DNA from: Romboutsia_C sp015668195
Lineage (GTDB): Bacteria; Bacillota; Clostridia; Peptostreptococcales; Peptostreptococcaceae
Assembly (NCBI RefSeq): GCF_015668195.1
Contig: NZ_JADPFC010000001.1
Location: 992,001 to 1,056,000 of the forward strand
Length of the DNA stretch: 64,000 bases
Direction: 5' to 3'
A program made the position numbers and the translations under genes. How positions within the stretch are numbered: the first letter of the stretch is position 1; each line of letters starts with the position of its first letter. The notes under the pieces are model-generated. The model was not told the DNA's origin. It saw only the letters and a program-made list of their open reading frames with translations, and made no database searches. Below, piece by piece: positions 42,728 through 51,101 of this stretch.

Positions 42728-43622
42728 TTGGATATATCGCCTTTGCCATCTCATTTAGGGCTTTTATTATATGTTGAGATGGACGAGATGATGAATTTGT
42801 ATCTATTTGATAAACTTGATTATTTTTTACTGCATTTATATTTTCCCATCCTTCTCTATTTTTGATTTTATCAACTGGATTTTCTATGTAGCCATCATTA
42901 GTTAATATAACATCTGGATTTTTATCTATTATCGTTTCTGCACTTGGTGATATCCAAGCATTTTCATCTTTAAGTATATTTTCTGCTCCTACTAATTCTA
43001 TCATTTCATTTAAGAATGTCGAGTTACCAAAGCTGAAAAGATTTGGAGATGAACCTATTTCAAAATAAACTTTTTTCTTATCTTTTATATCTTTACCTTT
43101 TTTAGCTATATCCTCAATTTGAGATTTTGTATTTTCTACTATTTTTTTGCCTTTTTCCTTAGTGTTAGTTACTTCAGATATAAAAGTTATATCGTCATAT
43201 ATCCCTTGTATACTATTACTACTTGGTATATAAGCTACACTTATTCCGGCTTCTTCAACTAGCTTAAATGGATCTTCAGTTGAACCAGTTTTGTTATGCC
43301 CTGATGCTACTATTATGTCAGGCTCTAATCCTATTATTTTTTCTGCATCTGGATTAGAAAAATCTATTAATTCTACATTATCTGGTATACCAGCGACATC
43401 TGCTGAATACTTATCTACTGCTACTAACTTATCAGCAAGTCCAAGTTCTACTAATACTTCAGTATTAGATGGTGCTGTTGATATTATTTTATCTATTTTA
43501 TTTGGTACTTTAATATCTCTACCTTCTCTATCTTTTATAACCACTTCTTTACTTGAACATCCAACCACTGTAAGCATTACCAAGGTTACAGCCATTATTA
43601 TACTTAATATTTTCTTTTTCAT
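42711..43622 (-). CDS. btuF: Cobalamin/siderophore-binding lipoprotein (BtuF-like)
   Basis: 303 residues. Signal peptide IIMAVTLVMLTVVGCSSKE with a VVGC lipobox. The mature protein shows the class III binding-protein layout: KIISTAPSNTEVLVELGLAD, the two lobes, and the C-terminal helix RPSQHIIKALNEMAKAIYP. AATAAGGAG precedes the ATG. First gene of btuF-btuC-btuD. Cobalamin is inferred from the B12 riboswitch about 560 bases upstream and the B12 enzyme KamDE in the same window. Confidence 0.85.
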   Translation of the reverse strand: MKKKILSIIMAVTLVMLTVVGCSSKEVVIKDREGRDIKVPNKIDKIISTAPSNTEVLVELGLADKLVAVDKYSADVAGIPDNVELIDFSNPDAEKIIGLEPDIIVASGHNKTGSTEDPFKLVEEAGISVAYIPSSNSIQGIYDDITFISEVTNTKEKGKKIVENTKSQIEDIAKKGKDIKDKKKVYFEIGSSPNLFSFGNSTFLNEMIELVGAENILKDENAWISPSAETIIDKNPDVILTNDGYIENPVDKIKNREGWENINAVKNNQVYQIDTNSSSRPSQHIIKALNEMAKAIYPNVYNN

Positions 43623-43656
43623 ATTTTACTCCTTATTTTTAATTTCTATTTATAAA

Positions 43657-43867
43657 TTATGTTTCTTCTACGTTGTCGTCTTTATTTAGTTTTAGAGACA
43701 ATACAAAGAAATATCCTGAGAGTAGATTTGCAAAGTCAAATAATAACTCATCTACTTAATTGATCTGCTTTTTTGTCTATGCATTAATCTAAATAATTTT
43801 TTAATTAATCTCTTAAATCTTAATTCTCTATATGCCCTTGAAAGTCATATAGTATTTGATATTTCAT
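43657..43867 (-). pseudogene. Decayed coding sequence between B12 riboswitch and btuF
   Basis: Two minus-strand fragments remain. One starts MKYQILYDFQGHI (43867 downward), which resembles the N-terminus of heavy-metal P-type ATPases (usual form MKY-I-YDLPGRIR), and stops after 15 codons. The other, DELLFDFANLLSGYFFVLSL then KLNKDDNVEET, is a short membrane-protein C-terminus ending at 43657. The first assignment is tentative and the second is unidentified. Together they suggest a gene was deleted here. Confidence 0.35.
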
Positions 43868-44138
43868 CTAAAAATAAATAAATTAGATATTTTGATATAT
43901 TTATACTCCTTTCTTAAAAATTTTAATTTTTACGCAAACAAAATATCATCCTTAACTTAGTTTACTATCATACTATGTCAAAATTATGTCATTTTTGTGT
44001 TAATTTAAGCAAATTTATACTTTATTATTTATATATTGTTTTAATATATCTAAAATACAAATACCTTGCTGTTTAACACTACTTTTTACCTTAATACTGA
44101 TTGTTTTTGTCTGAAATGATAATTATAGGAATTAAGCA

Positions 44139-44164
44139 CAAAAAGCATACTCTTAGAGTATGCT
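44139..44164 (-). terminator. Terminator of the B12 riboswitch
   Basis: On the minus strand AGCATACTC, loop TAA-like centre, GAGTATGCT, then TTTTT, 16 to 40 bases after the aptamer. It is the likely expression platform. Confidence 0.8.
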
Positions 44165-44179
44165 AAATTATTCAAGTTA

Positions 44180-44362
44180 ATTATATACCCTACCCTCAGA
44201 AGGCAATAGATTAAAAAGTACTGGCAGGTATCCCGGCTTAACTTCATCCTACTTTCTTGCCTTCCCGAATTTTCAGTGGCTTTTAAGATTTCGTCAGTTT
44301 TACGGTTACTGGGGTAGCTTAGAATTTTCATCTAATTCCCTATTAAGTCTAATCGACGCCTA
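44180..44362 (-). ncRNA. Cobalamin (B12) riboswitch
   Basis: The minus strand holds TTAATAGGGAATTAG, CCCCAGTAACCGTAAAACTG, AGCCACTGA, GGGAAGGC, AGTAGGATGAAGTTAAG and the B12 box GCCGGGATACCTGCC. These are the ordered conserved elements of the cobalamin aptamer. A terminator follows. The nearest intact gene on this strand is btuF. An 81-codon open frame across it is only the riboswitch sequence. The gap 44363-44499 holds nothing further. Confidence 0.93.
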
Positions 44363-44499
44363 ATACTTTATATTTATTAAATTTTATATATTTTGGTATT
44401 ATATACCCAATTTAATTATATCAAAACCTTTATTTATAATCTACTTTAAATATTTACTCTATATAAGTTGTATAAACAAGTACTCTAAATTAATAAATT

Positions 44500-45864
44500 T
44501 TATTTTAATATTTTTTTTAACAATTTTAATTTATCTTTATAAGGTGCGTATCTAACTGGTATATCTATTAAATTTGACTTTTTAAGTATACTCTTTTTAT
44601 GTGTAAAGGTATCAAAACTTTTCTTACCATGGTAAGAACCCATTCCACTAGTTCCTCTCCCTCCAAATGGAAGATTTGAAGTGGCTAGATGGATTATAGT
44701 ATCATTTATACACCCGCCTCCAAAAGCTATATTATCTGTTATGTATTTTTCAATATCTTTATTTTTAGTAAATAAATATAGTGCTAGTGGATTTGGATAT
44801 TTTTTTACTATTTCTATTATATCTTTATAATCTTCATAAGTTATTATAGGAAGTAGTGGTCCAAATATTTCTTCATTCATTATAGGATAAGTGTGGTCTA
44901 TATTATCTATAATAGTTGGTGCTATTTTTAATTTAGATTCATCTATATTTCCACCTATAATTACATCTGTGTTTTTCATAAGATTATTTAATCTATCAAA
45001 ATGTGTTTTGTTTATTATTTTAGGATAGTCCACACTTTCAATTGGATTATCTCCATAAAACTTAATTATATATTTTTTCATATTATCTATTAAATCTTTT
45101 TTTATATCTTTATGAACTATAATATAATCAGGTGCTACACAAGTTTGACCTGCATTTAAAAATTTACCCCACACTATTCTTTTAGCACTTAGATCTACAT
45201 TTGCTGACTTTTCTACTATACAAGGGCTTTTCCCTCCTAATTCAAGTGTTACTGGTGTCAAATATTTAGCTGCTTTGTTCATTACTATCTTTCCTACATT
45301 TACACTACCTGTAAAGAATATATAATCAAATCTTTCTTCTAGTATTTGTTGGTTAACTCCTATTCCACCTTCTATTACGTTTATATATCCTCTTTCAAAG
45401 TACTTATTTACAATATCAACTATTACCTTAGAAGTATGAACTGAAAACTCTGATGGCTTAAGTATTGAACAGTTTCCACCAGCTATAGCACCTATAAGCG
45501 GAGATATTGTTAATTGGAAGGGATAGTTCCAAGGAGCCATTATAAGTACTACTCCATAAGGTTCACTTACTATATAACTTTTAGCAGGAAACTGAGTTAT
45601 AGGAGTTGATACTTTCTTATTTTTACTCCATCTTTTTAAATGTTTTATAGTGTAGCTTATCTCCTCTAACACTATACCAATTTCAGTTTCATATCCTTCA
45701 AAATCTGATTTTCCTAAATCTTTATAAAGTGCATTTAGTATAGCTTCTTCGCTTTCTATTATAGCTTTTTTAAGAGTTTTTAATTTATCTAATCTAAAGT
45801 TTATATCCTTAGTCTTATTACTTTCAAAGTACCTCCTTTGGTTGTTTATTATATCTTTTATCAA
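44500..45864 (-). CDS. Class 3-type aldehyde dehydrogenase
   Basis: 454 residues, the length of the short (ALDH3/AlkH-like) group. The NAD(P)-site Asn lies in LIMAPWNYPFQLTISPLIGA, the general base Glu in PVTLELGGKSPCIVE, and the nucleophile Cys in NAGQTCVAPDY. It oxidises fatty or aromatic aldehydes to acids. The C-terminal extension after HKKSILKKSN is basic and could bind membrane. It starts with TTG at 45864 behind AGAGATGAT. Confidence 0.92.
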   Translation of the reverse strand: MIKDIINNQRRYFESNKTKDINFRLDKLKTLKKAIIESEEAILNALYKDLGKSDFEGYETEIGIVLEEISYTIKHLKRWSKNKKVSTPITQFPAKSYIVSEPYGVVLIMAPWNYPFQLTISPLIGAIAGGNCSILKPSEFSVHTSKVIVDIVNKYFERGYINVIEGGIGVNQQILEERFDYIFFTGSVNVGKIVMNKAAKYLTPVTLELGGKSPCIVEKSANVDLSAKRIVWGKFLNAGQTCVAPDYIIVHKDIKKDLIDNMKKYIIKFYGDNPIESVDYPKIINKTHFDRLNNLMKNTDVIIGGNIDESKLKIAPTIIDNIDHTYPIMNEEIFGPLLPIITYEDYKDIIEIVKKYPNPLALYLFTKNKDIEKYITDNIAFGGGCINDTIIHLATSNLPFGGRGTSGMGSYHGKKSFDTFTHKKSILKKSNLIDIPVRYAPYKDKLKLLKKILK

Positions 45865-45974
45865 TTTATCATCTCTTTTCTAATAAATTTACATATATTG
45901 TATTATTATAATTATATATTATTTATTAAATATTTTGGAGGTTGTTATGACCTATTTATTGTTATTTTTTATGA

Positions 45975-46530
45975 CTATATCTTTAATAAATATAATTGTC
46001 TTTTATTTCCTATCTTATCACTCACCCATCCTGCGATAGGTACCCCTAGCTCAAATACAAATAAGTATATTGATATAATTGATGAAGTATAGGAAGTAAT
46101 GCACTCAATACATCTTGTCCATAAAAATGAAATAAAGCAACTACGCCTCCATATATAGTCTCCCAGAAATGCAATAGCACACAACATTATTATTTTGTAT
46201 TTTAAACTACATTTTTTAATTTCCTCTCTTATAGCTTTCTTTTTGCCATTACACTTAGACTGATATAGTTTAACTTTTTGTATCTTAAATATTACATATA
46301 TAAGTGTAAGTAATATTCCTCCTGAAGATAAATAAAATACAACATCATAACTTCCAGTGTTTGATAATATGTATCCAGCAATAGCAGCACCTATTCCTCC
46401 ACCTAATGTAAAAACAGCTGCTGCTAATCCTGTACTTTCTCCTCTTTTTCTTACTTCTACAGATCTTGATAATATAGAATAAGTAGCAGGTGCTGCCATT
46501 CCAAGTACCGCCTCTTGTATTACATATAAA
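45975..46530 (-). pseudogene. Decayed MFS transporter
   Basis: One frame reads VIQEAVLGMAAPATYSILSR on to helices of an MFS protein (AAAVFTLGGGIGAAIAGYIL), but the N-terminal third is missing. Near 46110 the frame breaks: YGGVVALFHFYGQDVLSALL is in a second frame, and SSIISIYLFVFELGVPIAGW returns to the first. Thus there are at least two compensating indels plus a 5' truncation, and the C-terminal part stops early. It was probably a drug or sugar exporter. It lies between the ALDH and FAD-Rieske genes. The rest of 45865-45974 shows nothing clear. Confidence 0.8.
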
Positions 46531-46655
46531 CATCATATATAATTATACTATATTAAATAAGGAGCAATCTTTTTAGATAGCTCCTCGTTTTTATCAATTT
46601 ATTTAAAATTCATAACATTTAAATTATATTCTGTCTTTAAATATTTATATATTTT

Positions 46656-48182
46656 TTAATTTAAGTTTATATGAATATGATTTTTTCCTTCTCCGTATCT
46701 ATTTAAAGGTTTTACAGTAGGTCCTTCTAATATGTTTCCTTTATAATCATACCTAGAAGCATGACATGGACAGTCCCAAGTCTTTTCTGACGAATTAAAT
46801 CTAAGCTCACAACCTAAATGAGTACAAGTTATATCAACTATATAAAGTTCGTCATTAAAATGTCTATAAGCGCCATATCTTTTTCCATCAATAGTTATAA
46901 CTTGTCCTTCTCCTTTTTCTATATATAATTCTTCTTTTCCTATATTAAATTTCCCTTTTATATACTCTATTGTCATATTTAAATTTTCTTTATAAAAATC
47001 TGTTGTTAAATAGCTACTTTTTCTAGATGGATTAAATAGATTTTCATATATGGATTCTTTTTTAGCTATAAGATCACTTATTACCATTGCTGATAAAGTT
47101 CCATTACTCATCCCCCATTTAGAAAATCCTGTAGCTACATATACATTGTCTTGCTTTTTGTTTATATGTCCTATATAAGGTAGGTAGTCATAACTTATAT
47201 AATCTTGAGCTGACCATTGATATTTAAATTCTTTAATTTTAAATTTATCTTTTGCATAATCTTTTAATTTTTCATATATTTCTTCTTCATTTTTACACTG
47301 GCCAACTTTATGATCTCCACCTCCAAATATTAATAGTTTTTTATTATCCTCATTATAAGTTCTAAATGTTATGCCTTGTTCTTCAACTCCTAAAAACACT
47401 CCTGGCATTATGTCTTTTTCTAGTTTACCAGCTATTAGATAAGACCTTCCTCCTTTTTCTTTTGCAAAGTAAAAGTTTTTGCCATCATACCAAGGCATAT
47501 GTGATGCTACTACAACTATATCTGCAGAAATTTTATTATTTTTGTTAGTTCTTAATTCACAAACTTCTCCTTTATCAAAATCAACTATCGGTGTATTCTC
47601 ATAAACTTTAACACCTAAATTTAGGCATTCTTTTAGTAATCTATCTATATATTTTTTAGGATTGAATTGCCCTTGATTTTTAAAACTAATAGCTCCCTTC
47701 ACATCTACCGGTAAGTCTAAACTTTCATGATACTCGCAATCAATACCTATTTTTTTGCAAATTTCATATTCTTCTTTTAATTCTTCTAAGTAGTTTTCAT
47801 TTTGTGCAAGCATATATGAGTCTTCTCTTTTGAAATTACAGTCTATATTGTGTTCTTTTATTATTTTCTCAATTAGATTAAGTGCTTGATTATTACCTTC
47901 ATAGTATAATTTAGCATCTTTTATTCCGTACTTTTGGTTTATCTTTGAATATATTATTCCATGTTGTGAAGTTATCTTTCCAGTATTTCTCCCAGAACCT
48001 CCATAACCTATTTTATTAGCATCAACAATAGTAGATTTTAAACCATTTTTAGCTAATAAATAAGCTGTTGTAACTCCTACTATTCCTCCACCAACTATTA
48101 GTATATCTGTTTTTATATTTTTTTCTAAGCTTTTTAATCCACTATGCTTAGAACTTAAAATCCAATAAGATTCATTCATCAT
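46656..48182 (-). CDS. FAD-dependent oxidoreductase with C-terminal Rieske domain
   Basis: 508 residues. The N-terminal DAO domain has the FAD dinucleotide fold DILIVGGGIVGVTTAYLLAK and the GYGGSGRNTGKITSQH loop. Around residues 430-500 a Rieske domain carries CTHLGC and CPCHAS, the two Cys-His pairs that bind a 2Fe-2S cluster. Such fusions occur in Firmicutes (YhfW-like); the electron donor and substrate are not established. The start is the ATG at 48182 behind AAGGAGAA; frame upstream to 48227 is not used. Confidence 0.88.
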   Translation of the reverse strand: MMNESYWILSSKHSGLKSLEKNIKTDILIVGGGIVGVTTAYLLAKNGLKSTIVDANKIGYGGSGRNTGKITSQHGIIYSKINQKYGIKDAKLYYEGNNQALNLIEKIIKEHNIDCNFKREDSYMLAQNENYLEELKEEYEICKKIGIDCEYHESLDLPVDVKGAISFKNQGQFNPKKYIDRLLKECLNLGVKVYENTPIVDFDKGEVCELRTNKNNKISADIVVVASHMPWYDGKNFYFAKEKGGRSYLIAGKLEKDIMPGVFLGVEEQGITFRTYNEDNKKLLIFGGGDHKVGQCKNEEEIYEKLKDYAKDKFKIKEFKYQWSAQDYISYDYLPYIGHINKKQDNVYVATGFSKWGMSNGTLSAMVISDLIAKKESIYENLFNPSRKSSYLTTDFYKENLNMTIEYIKGKFNIGKEELYIEKGEGQVITIDGKRYGAYRHFNDELYIVDITCTHLGCELRFNSSEKTWDCPCHASRYDYKGNILEGPTVKPLNRYGEGKNHIHINLN

Positions 48183-48295
48183 ATTTCTCCTTAATTTAAT
48201 TTGTACATAATATAGTATATTTCCCATTAAAGTAGGTAATTATTATAAATATTAAGCTTAAATCTACAAATAAATCACCATAAATACATAAATTA

Positions 48296-48330
48296 AAAAG
48301 CTATCTTACAAAGTAAGATAGCTTTTTTGT
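48296..48330 (-). terminator. Terminator of the collagen-like gene
   Basis: AAAAGCTATCTTAC, loop AAA, GTAAGATAGCTTTTTT, about 27 bases after the stop on the minus strand. Confidence 0.85.
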
Positions 48331-48356
48331 TATTTTAGTTAATTTTATTTATAAAA

Positions 48357-49760
48357 TTAACTAATTCTTATTATTTGTATATTAACTGAATTTGGTATTG
48401 TTTTTATATTTCTACTAGAGAAATTATATAGGTCAAGTTCTTCTTCACTATCTCCAGTAGTATATATAGCTCCATTACTAATTGAATTTTTAATGCCTTC
48501 TTCACAGTACGCTAGTGATCCTTTGATTAAAGCTTCATTTACTCTAAGTCCAACTATATAAGTATTATACGAATTTCCTGTTACTGTATACTTGATATAA
48601 TATGTGGCATTTGGAGATAAAACTATAGTCTTTCCATCATTTTTGACACTTATACCTTCACCATTTATAAAACTAGAATTAAATACAAATCTTGATGTTG
48701 GATTAATATTTGCTGATTCTGATTGAACTAGATAAGCATTATTTTGAACTATTGAATCTCCCTTTTCTCCTCTTGGTCCTTGTGGTCCTATCTTACCTTG
48801 AGGTCCTTGATCTCCCTTTTCTCCTTTTGACCCCTGTGGTCCTATCTTACCTTGAGGCCCTATTTCTCCTTTAAGTCCTGGTTCTCCTTGTTCTCCTCTT
48901 GGCCCCTGTGGTCCTACCTTACCTTCTGGCCCTGATTCTCCTTTTTCCCCTCTTAGTCCTTGTGGTCCTATCTTACCTTCTGGCCCTGGTTCTCCTTGTT
49001 CTCCTTTTGGTCCTTGTGGTCCTATCTTACCTTGAGGTCCTGGTTCCCCTTTTGCTCCTTGTGGCCCTATCTTACCTTCTGGTCCTTGATCTCCTTTTTC
49101 TCCTTTTGGTCCTTGTGGACCTATCTTACCTTCTGGTCCTTGATCTCCCTTTTCTCCTCTTGGTCCCTGTGGTCCTATCTTACCTTCTGGTCCTGGTTNN
49201 NNNGGACCTATCTTACCTTCTGGTCCTTGATCTCCCTTTTCTCCTCTTGGTCCCTGTGGTCCTATCTTACCTTCTGGTCCTGGCTCTCCCTTTTCTCCTC
49301 TTGATCCCTGTGGCCCTATCTTACCTTGAGGTCCTTGATCTCCTTTTTCTCCTTTTGGCCCTTGTGGACCTATTTTACCTTCTGGTCCTTGATCTCCCTT
49401 TTCTCCTCTTGGTCCCTGTGGTCCTATCTTACCTTCTGGTCCTGGTTCTCCCTTTTCTCCTCTTGGTCCTTGTGGTCCTATCTTGCCTTCTGGTCCTGGT
49501 TCCCCTTGTTCTCCTCTTGGCCCCTGTGGTCCTACCTTACCTTCTGGCCCTTGTTCTCCTTGTTCTCCTCTTGGCCCCTTTCCTACTATTTCTCTTTTAT
49601 ATTTTTCATACGTACTATCCATAACTTTAGAATTATTACATTCTATATCATTACTTGATGAACTACCGCTGGATGATTTGCCATTTTTCTTATCGTATTT
49701 ATTTACTTCATAATTATCAACTGATTTTGAATATGAAGCATACCTTTTATATTTATCCAA
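48357..49760 (-). CDS. BclA-like collagen-repeat protein, probable exosporium protein
   Basis: A short Lys/Ser-rich N-terminus (DKYKRYASYSKSVDNYEVNK) is followed by about 14 tandem 18-residue Gly-X-Y units of the type GPQGPRGEKGDQGPEGKI, and a C-terminal globular domain of about 130 residues (FVFNSSFINGEGISV; VGLRVNEALIKGSLA) like the trimerising head of BclA proteins. The start is TTG 49760 (or GTG 49763) behind AAGGAGGAG. Five N bases at 49199-49203 mark an assembly gap in the repeats, so the true repeat number is unknown. Probably exposed on the spore surface. Confidence 0.85.
   Translation of the reverse strand: MDKYKRYASYSKSVDNYEVNKYDKKNGKSSSGSSSSNDIECNNSKVMDSTYEKYKREIVGKGPRGEQGEQGPEGKVGPQGPRGEQGEPGPEGKIGPQGPRGEKGEPGPEGKIGPQGPRGEKGDQGPEGKIGPQGPKGEKGDQGPQGKIGPQGSRGEKGEPGPEGKIGPQGPRGEKGDQGPEGKIGXXXPGPEGKIGPQGPRGEKGDQGPEGKIGPQGPKGEKGDQGPEGKIGPQGAKGEPGPQGKIGPQGPKGEQGEPGPEGKIGPQGLRGEKGESGPEGKVGPQGPRGEQGEPGLKGEIGPQGKIGPQGSKGEKGDQGPQGKIGPQGPRGEKGDSIVQNNAYLVQSESANINPTSRFVFNSSFINGEGISVKNDGKTIVLSPNATYYIKYTVTGNSYNTYIVGLRVNEALIKGSLAYCEEGIKNSISNGAIYTTGDSEEELDLYNFSSRNIKTIPNSVNIQIIRIS
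48764..49580 (-). repeat. 54-bp tandem repeats encoding collagen-like units
   Basis: The repeat unit is 54 bp (18 codons), near-identical between copies, with one 45-bp and one short variant. The run of five N at 49199-49203 falls here. Such arrays vary in length by slippage and often collapse in short-read assembly. Confidence 0.9.
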
Positions 49761-49857
49761 CACGCTCTCCTCCTTACCTACTCTCAATTATATAATATCT
49801 TTCTATCACTATAATTTATATGCTATAAATATAATCTTAAATTCTTAAAATATTACT

Positions 49858-49898
49858 AAAACAAGTATTAATATTTTATATTTATACTTGTTTTTTAT
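49858..49898 (-). terminator. Terminator of the 49921-50928 gene
   Basis: AAAACAAGTATTAATA pairs imperfectly with TATTTATACTTGTTTT, followed on the minus strand by T-rich sequence. Confidence 0.65.
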
Positions 49899-49920
49899 AT
49901 TCTAAATACATCAATTCCTT

Positions 49921-50928
49921 TTATATGCCAAGTATATTTATATAATTTCTACAGCCATATACAGTTGATACTTTATATTCTTTATCTGCCTCGCAATTTG
50001 ATTTATAGTAATATCTTATAAAGGGGTACTCCATACCGTCATCATCTATAATAGGCGTATCCCATGATTTACCAAAATCAAAAGATTTACTTATATTTAA
50101 ATTTCCATATTCTATCCATTGCATATGTAACACATTTTTATGTTCTATTATATGAGGAATATTACAAGCTGAGGATTTATTTACATATACACTGTCATTT
50201 ATCAATATGCCTTCTTTGTTTAAATCAACTCTTTTATAGATTGGTTGGTATTTACTAGAATTGTTTTCTGAATATGCTATATGGTACGTATTGTTTGTTC
50301 CTTTTGTAACTGATAAATGGATTTTTTCTTTGTTTGAATTGGTTATTTGTATTGGATTATACCAAATTGAGTTTTCATGATTTAAAGTACACAAAAATAC
50401 TTCCTCGTATCCTTTTACTACTTTAAAGTAAAACACACTTATGTTGGTATTATCACATATTACAGTAAAATTATTTATATCTTCATATCCGAATATATCT
50501 ATAATTGACATTATATCTTCTTTATCTCTTTTTATATTATGAACTAATTTGTATAATTTACTTTTATTATCCTTTAAATAATATATGATATGAATATCTT
50601 TACCTATCTTACTTATATATGGAAAGCTTATTGTATATTTAGAATTATCATAATTAATAATACTAGCTTTATTTATTTTATCATTATTTATGTCTATTTT
50701 AATTAAGCTTCCTTGCATATCATCATATATTCCATATATATTATCTTGTTTATCTATATCAAACCATATATATGTAATTCCTTTTATATTATCAATTACT
50801 TTACTTGAAGATATTAACTCGAAGTTTGAATCAAAATTTGCTATATTAATTCCATTATTAAAAAATATCTTTGATATACACTTATCTGATTTTCTTATTA
50901 ATATCTCAGTATTTTGTATAAATGTCAT
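49921..50928 (-). CDS. Putative beta-propeller protein, 335 aa
   Basis: A soluble, aromatic- and Asn-rich protein with repeating beta-strand patterns, for example GITYIWFDIDKQDNIYGIYD, NTYHIAYSENNSSKYQPIYK and MQWIEYGNLNISKSFDFGKS (the last resembles an Asp-box, S-D-G-K-x-W, of sialidase-like propellers: SFDFGKSWDTP). No signal peptide. It sits between the BclA-like and Cys-rich spore-type genes, which makes a spore-coat role possible. AAGGAGGGGG precedes the ATG. Confidence 0.65.
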   Translation of the reverse strand: MTFIQNTEILIRKSDKCISKIFFNNGINIANFDSNFELISSSKVIDNIKGITYIWFDIDKQDNIYGIYDDMQGSLIKIDINNDKINKASIINYDNSKYTISFPYISKIGKDIHIIYYLKDNKSKLYKLVHNIKRDKEDIMSIIDIFGYEDINNFTVICDNTNISVFYFKVVKGYEEVFLCTLNHENSIWYNPIQITNSNKEKIHLSVTKGTNNTYHIAYSENNSSKYQPIYKRVDLNKEGILINDSVYVNKSSACNIPHIIEHKNVLHMQWIEYGNLNISKSFDFGKSWDTPIIDDDGMEYPFIRYYYKSNCEADKEYKVSTVYGCRNYINILGI

Positions 50929-51017
50929 TCTACCCCCTCCTTAATAATACTACAATATATTCATATAGATAATATTTATACCTTGTTAAAAAATATTTTA
51001 TTTAGATACAAGCTGTA

Positions 51018-51044
51018 ACAATTACTCTTTTATTTCATATCATA
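51018..51044 (+). promoter_or_regulatory. Candidate sigma-K promoter
   Basis: CATATCATA (51036-51044) fits the sigma-K -10 pattern CATA-N3-TA. ACA (51018-51020), 15 bases before it, fits the -35. It lies 58 bases before the Cys-rich protein gene. Confidence 0.45.
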
Positions 51045-51101
51045 AGGGTAAGAAGATTAAAATCTTTTTATAAATTAATATAATTGGGAGGATATTTATA
51101 G

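Noticed and set aside
44086..44331. 81-codon open frame on the minus strand
   Set aside because: It lies almost wholly inside the cobalamin riboswitch and terminator, has no ribosome site, and its residues are just the translated aptamer.
45945..46038. Plus-strand small ORF starting MTYLLLFFMTISL behind GGAGG
   Set aside because: It has a good ribosome site, but its frame runs antisense through the end of the MFS pseudogene and stops after 30 codons with no conserved pattern, so chance is likelier.
46345..46536. 63-codon minus-strand frame beginning MMFICNTRGG
   Set aside because: It overlaps the MFS remnant in another frame and has no family resemblance or ribosome site.
48764..49580. CRISPR-like repeat spacing
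   Set aside because: The repeats are contiguous coding units of 54 bp with no spacers, so this is a collagen array, not a CRISPR.
48899..49713. Long open frames on the plus strand with Leu/Phe/Trp/Ser-rich repeats
   Set aside because: They are the antisense of the collagen-like Gly-Pro-Gln repeats; 54-bp repeats create open frames on the opposite strand.
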